64,000 bases of DNA from assembly GCA_022225965.2 (NCBI GenBank), contig JAKJXP020000103.1, forward strand, positions 97,571 through 161,570. Direction: 5' to 3'. Origin of the DNA: Diatrype stigma. Taxonomy: Eukaryota; Ascomycota; Sordariomycetes; Xylariales; Diatrypaceae. The position numbers and the translations under genes are program-made. Each line of letters begins with the position of its first letter. Position 1 is the first letter of the stretch. Positions 1-12,184 of the stretch are shown piece after piece. The notes under the pieces are model-generated. The model ran no database searches and was not told where the DNA came from. It saw only the letters and a program-made list of their open reading frames with translations.

Positions 1-2
1 CC

Positions 3-794
3 GACGGAGACACCATCGTCGTCACCGACGCCTTCGGCCTCCCCGTTGAGGGCACCGAGACCCGAGTGAACGCCCAAGATGACGCCAACGAATACATGAT
101 CGAGTACCTCGAGTCCTCTCGCGACCAGGGCAGCCGCCAGGAGAATGCCGTCGGATGGTACCACAGCCACCCTGGCTACGGCTGCTGGCTGAGCGGCATC
201 GACGTCGACACCCAGAAGCTGCAGCAGCAGTTCAACGACCCCTTCGTCGCCGTCGTCATCGACCCCGACCGTACTATCAGCGCCGGCCGCGTCGAGATCG
301 GCGCCTTCCGCACCTTCCCCGCTGACTACAAGCCCCCCGAGTCCTCGGCGGGTGGTAGCGGTGGCGCTCCCGCCGACGACGGCAGCGGCCGGCAGAGCGT
401 GCCGCTCGCCAAGGCGGAAGACTTCGGCGCCCACGCGAGCAAGTACTACCCCCTGGAGGTGTCACATTTTAAGTCGACGCTGGATTCCAAGCTGCTCGAG
501 CTCCTGTGGAACAAGTACTGGGTCCAGACCCTGTCCCAGAGCCCACTCTTCAGCAACCGCGACTACGGCAACAAGCAGATGCAGGACCTGGCCTCGAAGC
601 TGCGCGAGGCCACCGGCGTCGTCTCGCGAAGCGGCCGCGGCGCCAACATGTTCTCCGGCCTCGCGGCCGCCGACGCCCAGATCGACATGGTGGCGCGCGC
701 GAGCAACACCATCGCCATGAAGGAGAGGCAGGGGCTCATGGCCGTCGAGGTCAAAGCCAAGCTGTTCAACGGCTTGGGTGCTGCCCCCTCATGA
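3..794 (+). CDS. CSN5: COP9 signalosome subunit 5 (JAMM deneddylase), 5'-truncated by window edge
   Basis: Catalytic subunit of the COP9 signalosome, a zinc isopeptidase that removes NEDD8 from cullins in the nucleus and cytoplasm. The frame is open from the first bases, so the gene starts outside the window; the GTG at 66 is internal and not a start. The JAMM zinc site is clear at about 170-214: [14 protein letters not shown], with both His and the Asp ligand. The upstream catalytic Glu of the family would lie to the left of the window. Downstream come the conserved ISAG, GAFRTFP and [10 protein letters not shown] blocks. No intron is visible in this part. A fungal Gly/Ala-rich insert (about 340-400) replaces a shorter loop found in animal homologs. 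The stop is TGA at 792-794. It converges with the synthetase gene, with 195 bp between stops. Family assignment is near certain. Confidence 0.96.
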   Translation, partial: DGDTIVVTDAFGLPVEGTETRVNAQDDANEYMIEYLESSRDQGSRQENAVGWYHSHPGYGCWLSGIDVDTQKLQQQFNDPFVAVVIDPDRTISAGRVEIGAFRTFPADYKPPESSAGGSGGAPADDGSGRQSVPLAKAEDFGAHASKYYPLEVSHFKSTLDSKLLELLWNKYWVQTLSQSPLFSNRDYGNKQMQDLASKLREATGVVSRSGRGANMFSGLAAADAQIDMVARASNTIAMKERQGLMAVEVKAKLFNGLGAAPS

Positions 795-989
795 GTGGGG
801 AGGGGCTTGGTGTTCTCCCTCTTCTCACCTTAGGCAGTGACGGCGGCATTAAGTCGGTTCCACAGCACCATGGTAAGACCAAAGAATAATGTTATGAGAT
901 ATGAAGCATTGGGAGGCGTTACTACAGAGGTCTAGTTCTAGAGGGCAGTGATGGTACAAGTTATTTACAGTGGCTATTCCAGTGGTTTT

Positions 990-2963
990 TCAGCCCCTGA
1001 TCTTCGTTATGACATTCGACTTCTCCCAGCGTTGAGCAATATCCATCGCCTGGTCGACTCGCCTCATCGTCTCTTCTTTGCCTAGGATCTCCATCATGGG
1101 AAACGCAGTCGGGCCAGACTGCAAGCCTGCTAGGATCCATCGCAGTAAACTGTAGCCCCAGACACCGATAGACTCTTTCCCCTTGACCTTCTCGAAGATG
1201 CCATTGAAAAAAGGGGAGACATGCTCCTCGAAGCTGCTTCTCGACCAATCAGCGTCATCTATGCTTAGTAGTATGTCTTTCAGCGTAGGTATTAGTTCCG
1301 TCGGTCGACACGGGATATCCTCTTTTATTTCCTCGGGTATTCCCTGTGCATCATTCCGGACTACGGTCCTGCGCCGGCAGATGTACTGCAGGCGCTCCAT
1401 CTCCTCCTGAAGGCTCTTGAGATATGTCGATTCGGGCACCTGCCACAGAAAGTACCTGTGCCTGTATACGTACGTGTTTGGTTGTTTGTAGGCTTTTTGT
1501 TCGACAACGAAAACTTTCTTAAGGTAATCTCTTGAGGCTACCCCATCGCTATCTCCGCGTGGGCGTGCCAGTGGCACCAGGGGCCCGATGGTGTCCTTCA
1601 TCGGAGTGCTGGCCTCCGGATCGGCAGCGCGGCCAAGTCGCTCATCCTCAACGCTCTTGATATAGTCTTCGAGTCCTGGTAGAAAGCGCTGTAGGAAGCC
1701 GTCTTGGTCCAGACTTTTGACCAACCTCAGCATATGGTTAACCTGCAGGTGTTTATCTTTGCCGTTCACTGTGATATTGCCCTTCGTGAATTTCAGGTGA
1801 AACTAAGGATGTCCCGGTTAGTTCTGTCTGCTCTTGAGGGGAGTCTAACTTATCGTGTTGTGACTAACTTTCTCAATCATGTCTTCCATGTTCATGACAT
1901 CCTTCTTGGTTTTGCCCCACTTGGGGTTCCAGCCGAGCAGCATAATGAAGTTCAACAGAGCGCTGGGCAGGTAACCCTTATTCCGCCAAGACCGTATATC
2001 AATATCGTGGTTGCGCTTGCTCAGTTTCTGCCCTTCTGCATCGACTAGGAGTCCAACGTGGGCAAACAATGGATGACTCCATCCCAAGGCGTTGTATAAG
2101 GCTACGTGTCTCGGCGTAGAAATGAGCCATTCGGCTCCGCGGATCACATGGGTGATCTTCATGTAGTGGTCGTCGACGACGTTAGCGAAATGGTACGTGG
2201 GAAACCTATCCTGCTTGAGGATGATGAAGTCGCCCCAGTCTCCCCTGTCCGCGACGGGCCCGTAATTAATATCATGGGCATTTGGAGGATATTCGTATTT
2301 GAAGCGGACACAATGTGCCTCGCCACTTGCTGCCCGGCGCGCAGACTCGCTGGGGCTGATATGAGAACAAGCGCCATTATACAGTACTCGTCGTCCGGTC
2401 CCTAACAGATTTTTCTGCATGGCGGTCACGTCCTCGGGGCTGCAGAAGCACCGGTAGGCACTCCCATGCTCAAGAAGCTGCTCTACATGTTTGTGATAGA
2501 GGCTCAGCCGTTCAGACTGCTTATAGGGGCCGTAAGGACCTCCAATATCCGGTCCTTCATCCCAGTGGAGGCCAGCCCACTTCAGGTCCTCATACAGCCT
2601 CACTTCAGCATCGAGCACAGTTCTGCTCCGATCCGTGTCTTCCAATCTGAGTATAAACTGGCCGCCGGTCGCCTTAGCAAGCAGGTAGTTGTACAAGGCT
2701 GTCCTTAGGGATCCGATGTGTAGGTATCCAGTGGGGGATGGCGCAAACCGAGTCCTGGCCGGCGGAGTGTTTCCCAGACCCCAATCATTTTTCGGACGGG
2801 GGCTGTCGGTAACTTCACGCGCAGAAAACCTGTGCCGTACGACTTGATGTAGATGAGATGGCCGGAACGCCCACGCCCGGTACGGCAGATTCCGTAAGTA
2901 GAATGAGTTCACCATGACCCTTCCCCTTTCATTCACGCAGCTCCTTCGATTGGCATACTGCAC
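990..2963 (-). CDS. MSE1: Mitochondrial glutamyl-tRNA synthetase
   Basis: Class I aminoacyl-tRNA synthetase charging mitochondrial tRNA with glutamate. CDS is complement(join(990..1802,1869..2963)), 635 aa. The intron 1803-1868 (66 bp) has donor GTTAGT, branch CTAAC and acceptor TTAG; splicing joins MIEK to FHLKFTKGN, the expected family continuation. Residues 69-90 hold the HIGH-type signature (RFAPSPTGYLHIGS) and residues 313-317 the KMSKS-type loop KLSKR. The C-terminal half is the anticodon-binding helical region, which diverges in fungi. The first ~65 residues are Arg-rich and look like a mitochondrial presequence; a second Met at residue 17 is an alternative start. It is divergent from the J-protein gene, with 573 bp between start codons. 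Eukaryotic cytosolic GluRS is much longer and of another subtype, so the organellar assignment is strong. Confidence 0.93.
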
Positions 2964-3536
2964 GTACGTTGTGTACTATGTAAACAGATATGCACGCTGA
3001 ACGAGAATATATTCAACAAGGTATCAGAAATACTTAATACTCCCCTTATAAATTATATATACTTATGCAGAATGGAGGGGCGGATTGTATGCGATAAGAT
3101 AACCAGCACCAGCAAACTACCTACATGTATGTAGGCTGGTACCTAGTTAGGTACAATATGTAGTAGGTATGTGTGTAGGTATGTACCTAGGTAGTGGGGG
3201 TATGTAGATATTGTACCTACATGCAGGCAGGTTTTACCCCACCATGTTACCCTTAGGTAGCACTAGGTGCCTACTTGTAGCCTATTTGCAGCCTACTTGC
3301 GGCCTACTTACAGCCTTTATCAGCACCCAAGCACGATTTTGTCACGCCTTGAGCATACTTTGTGCCGCTTAGGAGTTGGTTTTTTCTGTCTCCCACAAGA
3401 ACAGGAAGTGGGCAGGATCCTTTTATCTTCGTCAGTTTAATTATTACATTATACTCCTTCGTCAGGTCCAGCCCAGCGCCGAGACGCGAGACGCACTCCT
3501 GCAGTCTTCAGGGTCCCAGGATCCTAGAATCCCACC
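2964..3536. promoter_or_regulatory. Shared divergent promoter region of MSE1 and MAS5, with short tandem repeats
   Basis: This spacer drives two divergent genes. It has an AT-rich stretch near 3040-3062. It also contains many copies of TAGGTA/TACCTA in both orientations (about 3118-3225) and four imperfect 12-bp units of the type GCCTACTTGCAG (about 3265-3318). TAGGTA clusters are common in filamentous ascomycete spacers; no function can be assigned. I see no convincing heat-shock element array for the chaperone side. Confidence 0.5.
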
Positions 3537-5035
3537 ATGGCAGGTAACGATGATGTCGACTTGTACGGTTCGTGTCCCCCGATTGCCCGCTGACCCGGTC
3601 TTACAAACGTGCTACTCGCACGATGCGCCATCACAAAGCTGACATTCTCGCCTTGGCTTAGAACTCCTCGGCGTCGACAAGTCCGCGAGTGACAATGAGA
3701 TAAAGAAGGCGTACCGGAAGGTAAGTCGGGAGCAGTTCTCAATCCGGCATATCCCACACAGAACGGAAACATGCATGTGCTAACTTCGAGGTCTACTAGC
3801 TTGCGCTTCAACACCACCCCGACAAGGTGCCCGAGGAACAGAGAGAAGAAGCGGAGGCCAAGTTCAAGGCCATAACACAAGCCTATGAGATCCTTCGCGA
3901 TGAGGACAAGCGCCACCTCTACGATGAGCATGGGATGGACGCTTTTGATCCCAGCAAAGGCAGCGGCATGGGCCCTGAAGTTGACATCAATGACATCCTA
4001 TCCCAGATGTTCGGCATGGGCATGGGTGGCGGTATGGGAGGAGGTGCCGGCCCTAGGAGACCCAGACGCGGACCTGACGAGGAATCCAAATACACCGTCA
4101 CCCTCGAAGATCTCTACAAAGGCAAGACAGTCAGGTTCGCTGCCAACAAAGAGGTCATCTGCCACACCTGCAAAGGCTCTGGTGGCAAGGACAAGGTGAA
4201 GCCAAACCAGTGCGATCGCTGCAAGGGTGGTGGTTTCGTCGAGGTCTTCCGCCAGATGGGTCCTGGACTGGTCCACAGGGACACCGCTAAGTGCGACAGG
4301 TGCCAGGGCGCTGGTAACTATTACAAGGAGAAGGACCGTTGCAAAAGGTGCAAGGGCAAGCGCACCCTCCCTGAGACAAAGCCCCTCGAGATATATATCC
4401 CTCGCGGTGCCTGCCAGGGTGAGCGCATCGTCCTCGAGGGCGAAGCCGACCAGTTCCCCGACCAGACCCCCGGCGACCTGACCTTTGTCCTCGTCGAGGA
4501 GCCCCACGATGTCTTCAACCGCATCGGAAACGACCTCTCAGCTGATCTTGATATCACCCTTGCTGAGGCCCTGTGCGGATTTTCCCGTGTCGTTCTGAAG
4601 CATCTTGATGGTCGCGGTATCCATATTGATCACCCCCGGGGCAAGATCCTCCGGCCGGGCCAGGTGCTCAGGGTCAACGGAGAGGGCATGCCCCAGAAGC
4701 GAGGGGATGAGAAGGGCGACCTTTACTTAAACGTGAAGATCGCCTTCCCTGAGGACGGTTGGCTCACCGACGACGCCGCCTACGAGTCGTTGCAGAAGCT
4801 TTTGCCAGGTGCTGCGCCAGCCATTTCGGTGGATGAAGTAGACGAGGTTGAATACGATGACGACGCGGATATCGAAGATGTAAGTGCCACGCTTCAGCGA
4901 CCTCGTTCTTGCCATTGGTCATATGAAGTTAGACTAACGACGATACAGATGGGAGCAAACTCCGGAGATCCACGTTTCGGAGATGGATGGGAAGATGAAG
5001 ACGATGGCGGACCGGCCCAATGTGCCCAGCAGTAA
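3537..5035 (+). CDS. MAS5: Class A J-protein co-chaperone, Ydj1/Mas5 type, with CAAX box
   Basis: Hsp40 partner of cytosolic Hsp70, assisting folding and mitochondrial protein import. CDS is join(3537..3567,3662..3720,3800..4879,4949..5035), 418 aa. The J domain (residues 6-70) has HPD at 36-38 and is split by two introns (94 and 79 bp). A Gly/Met-rich linker (82-113) follows, then the zinc-finger region with CxxC pairs at 151/154, 168/171, 195/198 and 211/214, then the two-lobed substrate-binding domain. The last intron (4880-4948, GTAAGT...ACAG) is 69 bp, a multiple of three without a stop, so a naive ORF call would read through it. The protein ends in CAQQ, a farnesylation motif that points to a membrane-attached Ydj1-type member. 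Start ATG at 3537 is in context CCACCATGG. Length fits the family (about 410-420). Confidence 0.95.
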
Positions 5036-6186
5036 ACGCGCTAGTGACGAGATATGATATTGGTTTGGCCACGGCGGCTAGTAATGATGTCGCTTGGTAA
5101 ACGGGGTTCGCTGTAGGGGTATGGTCACTGATGGATGCGTCTCCTCAGGGTTATAGAGGGCCTAGAAGGGAAGATCCTCTTCATAGACCGGAGAAGGCCA
5201 GGGCGTCCCTTTGTTCGGCTAAGTGGTAAAGTTGTATACATACCATTACGGAGAATTTTGGCACTCCTACTTATAGGGCGCCAAGCGGCCTCTGGGCTTA
5301 TGTGAATGACCTGCTTAAGCACAATGCCGTCGGATTGGTGGCAGTCTGCGTCCTACCAGGTTGCGAATTGCGCCAGTCCGTTCAAGCAGAATATGAATGA
5401 GCAAGGATCGTACTAGATAGGAGCGATTGCAGCATGAGACATGAGACATAATTGCTAGCCACTCCAAACACACCTTGGCATTCCCATGTCCCACAGTGGA
5501 GATGCACCTGCACATCAAACAGCACTGTAGTGTCCCCTCATCCCTCCTCCCCTTTCCCTCTTTCAACACTGTCTGCTTGGATAATTCATCATGAGGCCCT
5601 AAGTTCTATATTTATGATCTTGCAGCCCGAATTTCCCCATGTGCAGGCTTAGACCTCGTGATCTGGACGAAGGGTGTTAAACGGGATCGGTCAGGGCTTG
5701 AATATCAGGTGAGTGCATGTATGCTTGTAGCTACACTTCACAGGCTCGATGTCTCGGGTCTGATTTCAACCCGCGATGTATATAGTAGCAGGGGAAAGCA
5801 CCATTACCTGCAACTATAAAGGCCATTTTCCGAAATTACCGCGCTCGCGGCCCCGTCCCCCTATCCCACAAGCTCACTTATCAGCCATTTACTACGACGC
5901 AACATGATACTTCTGCGCTCAAGCTTCACTCATTCTCGCTGATGCAGCACTGATACTAGAAGCGCCAGTCGGCCAGCCTCGTAGCCTAGCCAATCTTCCA
6001 AGGGCAGTTATGGGATTCTAAGCGAGCGAGAATTCCCGTCGTGTCAGAAATAATATTAGGAAATCTATCTTGAAGGCCGTAGGGTATAGTTACTCAAACA
6101 AAAGTGCCTTGTCTATAACCTAGCGCCGGTGACCTCTATCGCAAGTACCTAGTCATACAGGTATGTACTCGGTCTATCTCTTACAC
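5036..6186. other. Intergenic spacer between convergent MAS5 and NADH dehydrogenase genes
   Basis: 1.15 kb carrying the 3' UTRs of two convergent genes. Small ORFs here have no recognisable domain, no consistent intron signals and no coding bias that I can see. I see no RNA gene. Confidence 0.6.
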
Positions 6187-8165
6187 CTAAAACCTCGAAA
6201 TGTCCCTACCAAATATCCACCTGTTTGTTATAGTCAGCTACTAATAGTTCATCGAAGAGTCAGGAATAGCTTATACTCACGTCATTGCCCAGTAGAATGG
6301 AACGGCTGCGAGAAAATATAGTTAGCGAGATGTCCTCTACTATGGTGGGTGTCGGGGTCCTCGAGAATGTGTATAGGGGTAACTGATCGAGGGGATTGCT
6401 CACTGATCTTATTCCTGATGCTCATGCTCCTGGTAAGATATGCTGTGCGCCAAAGGACCCAGGCTGCCCATCCCTTCAGTTCGTCGGCATTGCTCTGGTG
6501 TATAGCCGTCCAGTTACCGAGGTACGTCATCGTACCCCAATTGCGAAATTGGAACTCTTTCTCGGTAACATCGCCCTTGTTGAGTTGCTTCGCTAGATGG
6601 GTAGCCTTCTGGCTGGCAACTTGAGCGGTAGCAGGCAGCCCTTTCCCTATATACCGATGCGAGTCAGCGCTTTTTTTAATCCAGAAGCCTTCGGAACCCC
6701 AGGAGGAGCTGTGGAAGTCGCAAGAGCATGTCAATGAGTGCCAGGTTCCTGCAGTGTCGAAATGGCAACTTTCACGTATTCTACAACGCCTGTAGAAGAA
6801 TAGGAAAGGAAGCAAAATTGACACAGACGCCCAGTGCTTACCTGGTATAACAGCACAGTCGCCAATGGCATAAACGTCATTCAGGGGACTACCACGCGAA
6901 TCTTCACTTCCAGGCTCCGATCCTACTCCCCGCGGAACTACATTTACACGAAGATATGGATCGGTGATGACCCCCCCAGTCCTAGGGTCCTTCTCCAGCT
7001 GTACCTCAAGTGCTGACTGCGCCCCCGGTGCGTTCGAGGGGCTCTTGAATACCTTAGAACTGAGTTTCTTGATGAGGGGATTCTGCATCAAGCCCGTGCT
7101 CCAGACGACGATACCGGCACCGATTTCCTTGTCGCCATATTCCTTTATCTTAAGCTTCAGGCAACCCTCGCATTCGTCGTCAGGGCGAATGCGCGTCAGG
7201 TGGTGCTCTGTTTTGACGGAAATTCCCCCCCGCATGAACGTATCCATGGCATACTGGGCCAGGGTCTTATCGAACATTGGAAGTACCTTAGGAGCCACGT
7301 CATAAACGGTGATGCTGACGAATTTCATCAATTCCGGGTATGTCTTGACAAGGTCTTCCTTTATAAGGTCGTGTAGCTCCGCGGCGTACTCGATACCTGT
7401 CGGACCACCGCCTACGATGGCGAAATGAAGAAGCTTCTTCCTTTCCTCGTCTGTAGTGATAGGCAAGGCAGCTTTCTCGAACGTCTGCAATACTTTCATA
7501 CGGATCTTTCGAGCGTCACCGATGTCGCGGAGGAAGTTGGCGTATTCCCTTACACCCTCGATTCCGAAGGTCTGACTGTAGGATCCCACAGCAATGACCA
7601 GCTTGTCGTAACTCACATCGAAGGTAGCCCCCTTTCTAGCGGCTTCGGCCGAAGGCTTTGCCATTGACTGGGTTCCCGAGCTGAGGTCATCGGTCGTGTT
7701 TGCTTCGACCCGGACTGTCTTGCGTGCAAAGTCTATATCATCTGCCCAGCCCTGATGGAAGCCGTGGAGACCCAGTCGTCTGACCGGCTCGAGTACGGCG
7801 CGCATTTCTAACGTGCCAACAGCCGTCCCGGCAAGCAAGGGGGTGAACACAAAATAAGACCGAGGAGATATCATGATGCTTTCATATTTCTTCGGGTCAA
7901 GAGCCTTGGCCAATCCGTATCCGGCCCATCCGGATCCCAAAATGACGACTCGTTCTTTGCGATCTGGTCTCAGCTGTCAGAAGAATAGTCCATCGAGCTG
8001 GATGGGAATGATAGGTTACTGACTGGCTGTACTATCCGTCTCGGTACTAGCCATGCGGGAAGCCCCGAGGAGCCTTCCATGTCGTCGTCCCAGGGTGACA
8101 GCACGCTTGAGCAAGGCCGGGACTGCCCCTCCCGGACCTGGTGTTCGAAGGCTTGTAGTATACAT
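6187..8165 (-). CDS. Alternative (type II) NADH:ubiquinone oxidoreductase, mitochondrial
   Basis: Single-subunit, rotenone-insensitive NADH dehydrogenase of the inner mitochondrial membrane; it passes electrons from NADH to ubiquinone without pumping protons. Predicted CDS is complement(join(6187..6220,6281..6305,6404..6646,6842..7968,8020..8165)), 524 aa. Two Rossmann folds are seen: VVILGSGWAG after the presequence (FAD) and FAIVGGGPTGIEYA in the middle (NADH). The YAIGDC block and LPATAQVASQKA follow, brought together by removing a 195-bp in-frame intron (6647-6841). The last three short exons give KITVPFYWAM then WIFGRDISRF, the classic family ending; without them the frame runs into intron sequence. 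The first exon encodes an Arg-rich mitochondrial presequence. Its 51-bp intron uses a GAG acceptor and is the least certain junction. No EF-hand insert is seen, so NDI1- or NDE2-like; inside or outside facing cannot be decided. Confidence 0.92.
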
Positions 8166-9462
8166 TGTCACGCAAGCAACAGTGAGAAGCTGCAAAGTTT
8201 CAGAGACTTGACTGTTTTTGAGTCGAAGCTAAACAAACAACCAAAGTGTCCTTTTATCGTCCTTAACGTATAGCGGCATAGTAGTCCGTCCCTCTCGCCC
8301 GGGTTATTATCGCCCCTCGATCTCTCCCCGGCCCTATCAGCCCCGTGCACCTGCGAGTGCTTATGATCATTCTTAACGTATGCATGACTGTGTGTCGCCT
8401 ATTATTTCACTGGGGACAAACTAGGTACATACGTAGATAGTAAGCGCATATGATATCAGGTCAACGAAATAAACGCGACGAGGTCGACGGGATATCCCAC
8501 CGCGTCAAGCTGCTAGCTCATCATCGATATTTCGGTACCCACCACACAGGCAGTTCAAAGAATTAGACCAACAAGAAAGTTCCTGGTTCGCACATCACAT
8601 CATCTTATACCATCTTATCCCATGTGATTTATACGGTCTTGGAGGAACTGTACCCTCTGTAGGTTTTATCTACATAATAACATACAGTAATTACACATTA
8701 ACATATCGTCACGCTGACCACTTACAGTACCATAATATGGCAGTAATTCTCAGTCCTGTTCCATAGGCTCGGGTTACCCGGGTAAAACTGGGTACTTCGT
8801 AGTGAAGTTTCTGCTAGGCCCGTGTCTATCAAAAGACTGACGCCCAGTCAGCCAGTTCTTGGCAGACGGCTGCCGGCGGTGTCTCAGCCTTACCCTACGT
8901 AGGCAATAGTTGGTATCCACGCCGACCCGGTCTCGGTGTAATAAAACCTCCAAGGCGAGAAAAAAGAAAAATCACAAGCCTGGTCTTTGGCGCCGTCACC
9001 GTGCTAGTTCGGGCCCGCAGGTTAAGGCCGAACGGCGAGAGGTCCCTAAGATTGCGTGTTTTGGGCCTTAGATAACTAGCTGTTGGGCCCAACGTTTAAT
9101 TGATCTGTGTAAGCGGTCGCTTTCCAGAATACACGTCATCGTGGGTAGGTACTAGTTGTTGGGCCCAATATCTGACCTAAGCTATCTCTTAAAACACGCC
9201 ATCGTGAAGCCGTTCGTCTCGTCAGGGATGCCTATTTACTCTCCTATCAACGAACCTATCGATCGGTCCCATATCGCACTCGTACAATTGGCTCGGCTTG
9301 TTTACAGATGTTCTCACATGCGTCAACTCACTTCGTAGTCTTGACCACTTTACGAGTTGTTCCAGGTATAGCCCACAGTAGGAGTGAATCACCAACACTC
9401 TGGGTCTCCACGCAACTTAAAGGGGTATAGGTTTATCAATCCTGGTTAGTAATCTTAGTAAA

Positions 9463-9497
<35 letters not shown>

Positions 9498-10971
9498 TTA
9501 CTCTGTATCTTGTTTGATACTCCCACCGAGATGTAAGCCGTGGTTAATACACGATTTTGCGATACCCAACGCCAACACACTGTAGTGCTGTGGTCTTTAA
9601 ATCTTCCGAGTGCTGCATTGGAAGGGTCGTTTATGACTATCTCGCGTAGCTAAGGGGCCCCCTGGTCTTATTACGGATTGGGGAACGAGGAGGGCGGTGG
9701 GTAGCCTATGATGTTCCTAGATGTCGATTTTATCTTATATCTTCGAAGCTCCGGCGTATTCAGTTGGGACCTCCACGGACCTCACTGCGGAGCATATTAT
9801 GGGAAGGCAAGGTACATTGTAGGGACATTACGATTTCCAGCCACGACCTTTCCTACCAGGTAGCAATGGTCAACGGCTTGACGCAATGTCTCAGTAGATT
9901 GGTTTTTCACACCCTTTGTGGCAGTTGCTGGTCGATTTCCTCATGAAACCAATGCTTTACACATTATCCTGTAGACATCAAATAACCTTAGACCTAAGAA
10001 AAATATGGTCTCGATGTCAATTGTATTGTGCCAACCAAGGAGAAACAGTAAATGGATGTTTTCAAGGGCTATAATGCGATGATAATCTGAGAAAGGGGTT
10101 AAAGGCATTGTCTTCAGAGACGTGTGAAGGTAGGTGAGAAGCAGTAACATGAGACAGGGCGCATGACTGTCCGGGAAAAGGGGGAAGGCGAAGAACTAAA
10201 AAAGCAGCGAAATAATAGCATGCGCACTGAACGTTCAATTGAACTGAACACAATATAGAAAGAGATATAATAGCTTCTAGATGCCATCGTTAGCTAATGC
10301 TACTATGGATAAACTCCGTCCTTGAAGATGTATGTAATGTAGATGGAAAATGAAAGGCAAGGCAACCACCGCACAAACGTATTTTGACTATTAACTATCG
10401 CTATTACTACTCCGGTCTTGCTTATCCTTATACCCAGATATAGGTTAGCACGCGGTACTCCTACAGTTAATTACTCCGTGTGGTCATCGTCCGAGCGGAC
10501 AAAGCCCACATGCTGATGGGCCAGCAATTGAATACCACCACGGCTAAGATAAGACCTGAGATGCAATGGTGTTTTATCAGTTCGGTGGTAGTGAAGGTGT
10601 TCTCGCCTGTGAATTCGATATAGGGGTGATATAGGGGTGAATGTACAGTATGTGGCCATAGAGATGCGGAAAGATGGCCTGACCACGGCCCGTCATACAT
10701 TGCCTCAAGCTGGGACTATACGCCGATATTTACACGGATAATGTACATAGTAGTGATGAAATCTGCATTAAATCGCCTACCAATCACTCCACTTGACGAG
10801 CTGTCTTATCAGCATCTTCGCAGGTAATATATGTCTTGATATATCTACCATCACGCCCGTCATAACGAGCGATGATGGCTCAGGGAATTGACCTCGATAA
10901 TAACACTGTCTAGATAGCAAGTTGACGAAACATGTAAGCCCCCCACGAAGTAGGCTTTACGCGATGCTATA
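8166..10971. other. Long intergenic region without supported gene
   Basis: 2.8 kb between the start of the NADH dehydrogenase gene and the 3' end of the deuterolysin gene. It has normal base composition and no sign of RIP. I checked the short ORFs on both strands; none shows a known domain or a plausible exon chain. It includes the 5' regulatory region of the NADH dehydrogenase gene on its left side. Confidence 0.55.
9466..9494. repeat. (AT)n microsatellite
   Basis: About 14 perfect AT units in the spacer. It is the only simple repeat of note in this gap. Confidence 0.9.
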
Positions 10972-12184
10972 TTAACAGTCTAGATATACAGCTAGAAAGG
11001 TGTTAGCATCTTGTTAGGTACCAGACATGCGAGTTATGTTGGCTCACCATTGGCGTATAACGAATAGTTATCGGCGTTGGCCAGGGATTTCTCGGCATCG
11101 AGAGCCGTGATATTGTCATATCCATAAGCCCAGTCATTGGTATGAGGACTATACACACTCTCGCAGTGGGTCGTCTCGTGTATAGTCGTTGTTGCCTGGC
11201 ACTGTCTGTGGCAACCAGGCGGTAAAGGTGGAAGCGTGTCGTAGAACAGCGGGCACATGACTATGGTATCCATATCCCATAGGGTGTACGCATTCAATGG
11301 ACCATCGACATCACATAGGTTGTAGTAGTCGTCGCAGCGGTAGGTCGACACTCCCGAATCGGTAGTTGAACATTCCTTGGCCACAGCCCTGAGGCGATCC
11401 TCGACGGTTTTTCGGGTCTCCGACGAGTTTGTCTTGAAATACTCCACGAACCGATCTGACGTCGGATCCGCCGCATCGTCCGCTGCCGCAGATGCCAGGA
11501 CTTGGCAATTCGCTATCGCTGTCGTGCTCGCCGCTTCCCGCGTCTTATTGGCACTGCAGCCAGCGACGTTCATGTTGGTTCGGTCGTCAAGGACCTTGCC
11601 TACAAACGAAGCAGCTCTTACCCCGACGTGCATGCTGACGGAGTTGGATCTGACGGTAACCGCTGGCCCAGACAATGTCGTAGATGGCGCAATGGCGACA
11701 GGTATCAACCCTTCAACCGCGAAAGAGTAGGTCCCGGACTTCTCAAACCCATGCACCATCCCTCCGTCGATCTTGATCTCAATCGTGTCAGAGGCCTTGA
11801 GCAGTTGGAAGTGCTTGCTCTGAAGTGCGTCATGCTGAATATTGGGAATGATGGCTTTGGCTTGGATCTCATCGCCTTGTTGGGGTTAGATCGTCTGCTA
11901 TTTCCCTTGATCTCAGAGGTACGGTACTTACCAGCTTCATTCAGGACTGTAAGCTTCTGGACTGGCAGCTTATCATCCAGGAGCGTGCCAACTTTAAGGA
12001 GGTTCAAGTCGGCGGCGCCCGCGTTGGTGATACGAGCGACTAGCTCACTAATATCTCCAGACGCAGGCACGGCGAGTTCTAACTCCAGCGGCGAGGAACG
12101 CTTGTCGTGCCTTAGGCCATGACCAAGGGCACGTCCATTCAAGGCGATGCTCGCCAATACTAAGAGAACCCGGCTTGGAAACAT
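10972..12184 (-). CDS. Secreted deuterolysin-type metalloprotease (peptidase family M35)
   Basis: Extracellular zinc endoprotease (neutral protease 2 type). Predicted CDS is complement(join(10972..10991,11048..11875,11932..12184)), 366 aa. It begins with a hydrophobic signal peptide (MFPSRVLLVLAS...) and a dibasic KR site, as expected for a pre-pro form. The pro-region motif DLNLLKVGT follows. The catalytic domain has HETTH (about 11166-11185) and the downstream TNDWAYGYDN, which matches the aspzincin GTxDxxYG pattern with an Asp third ligand. Intron 11876-11931 (GTAAGT, CTAAC, AAG) restores the expected pro-domain. Intron 10992-11047 (GTGAGC, GCTAAC, CTAG) brings in a 20-nt exon that gives the family C-terminus NAVYLDC; without it the protein would end wrongly at NGEPT. 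The many Cys residues fit a disulfide-rich secreted enzyme. Confidence 0.93.

Noticed and set aside
277..769. Antisense and shifted ORFs in CSN5
   Set aside because: Shadow frames of a GC-rich coding sequence.
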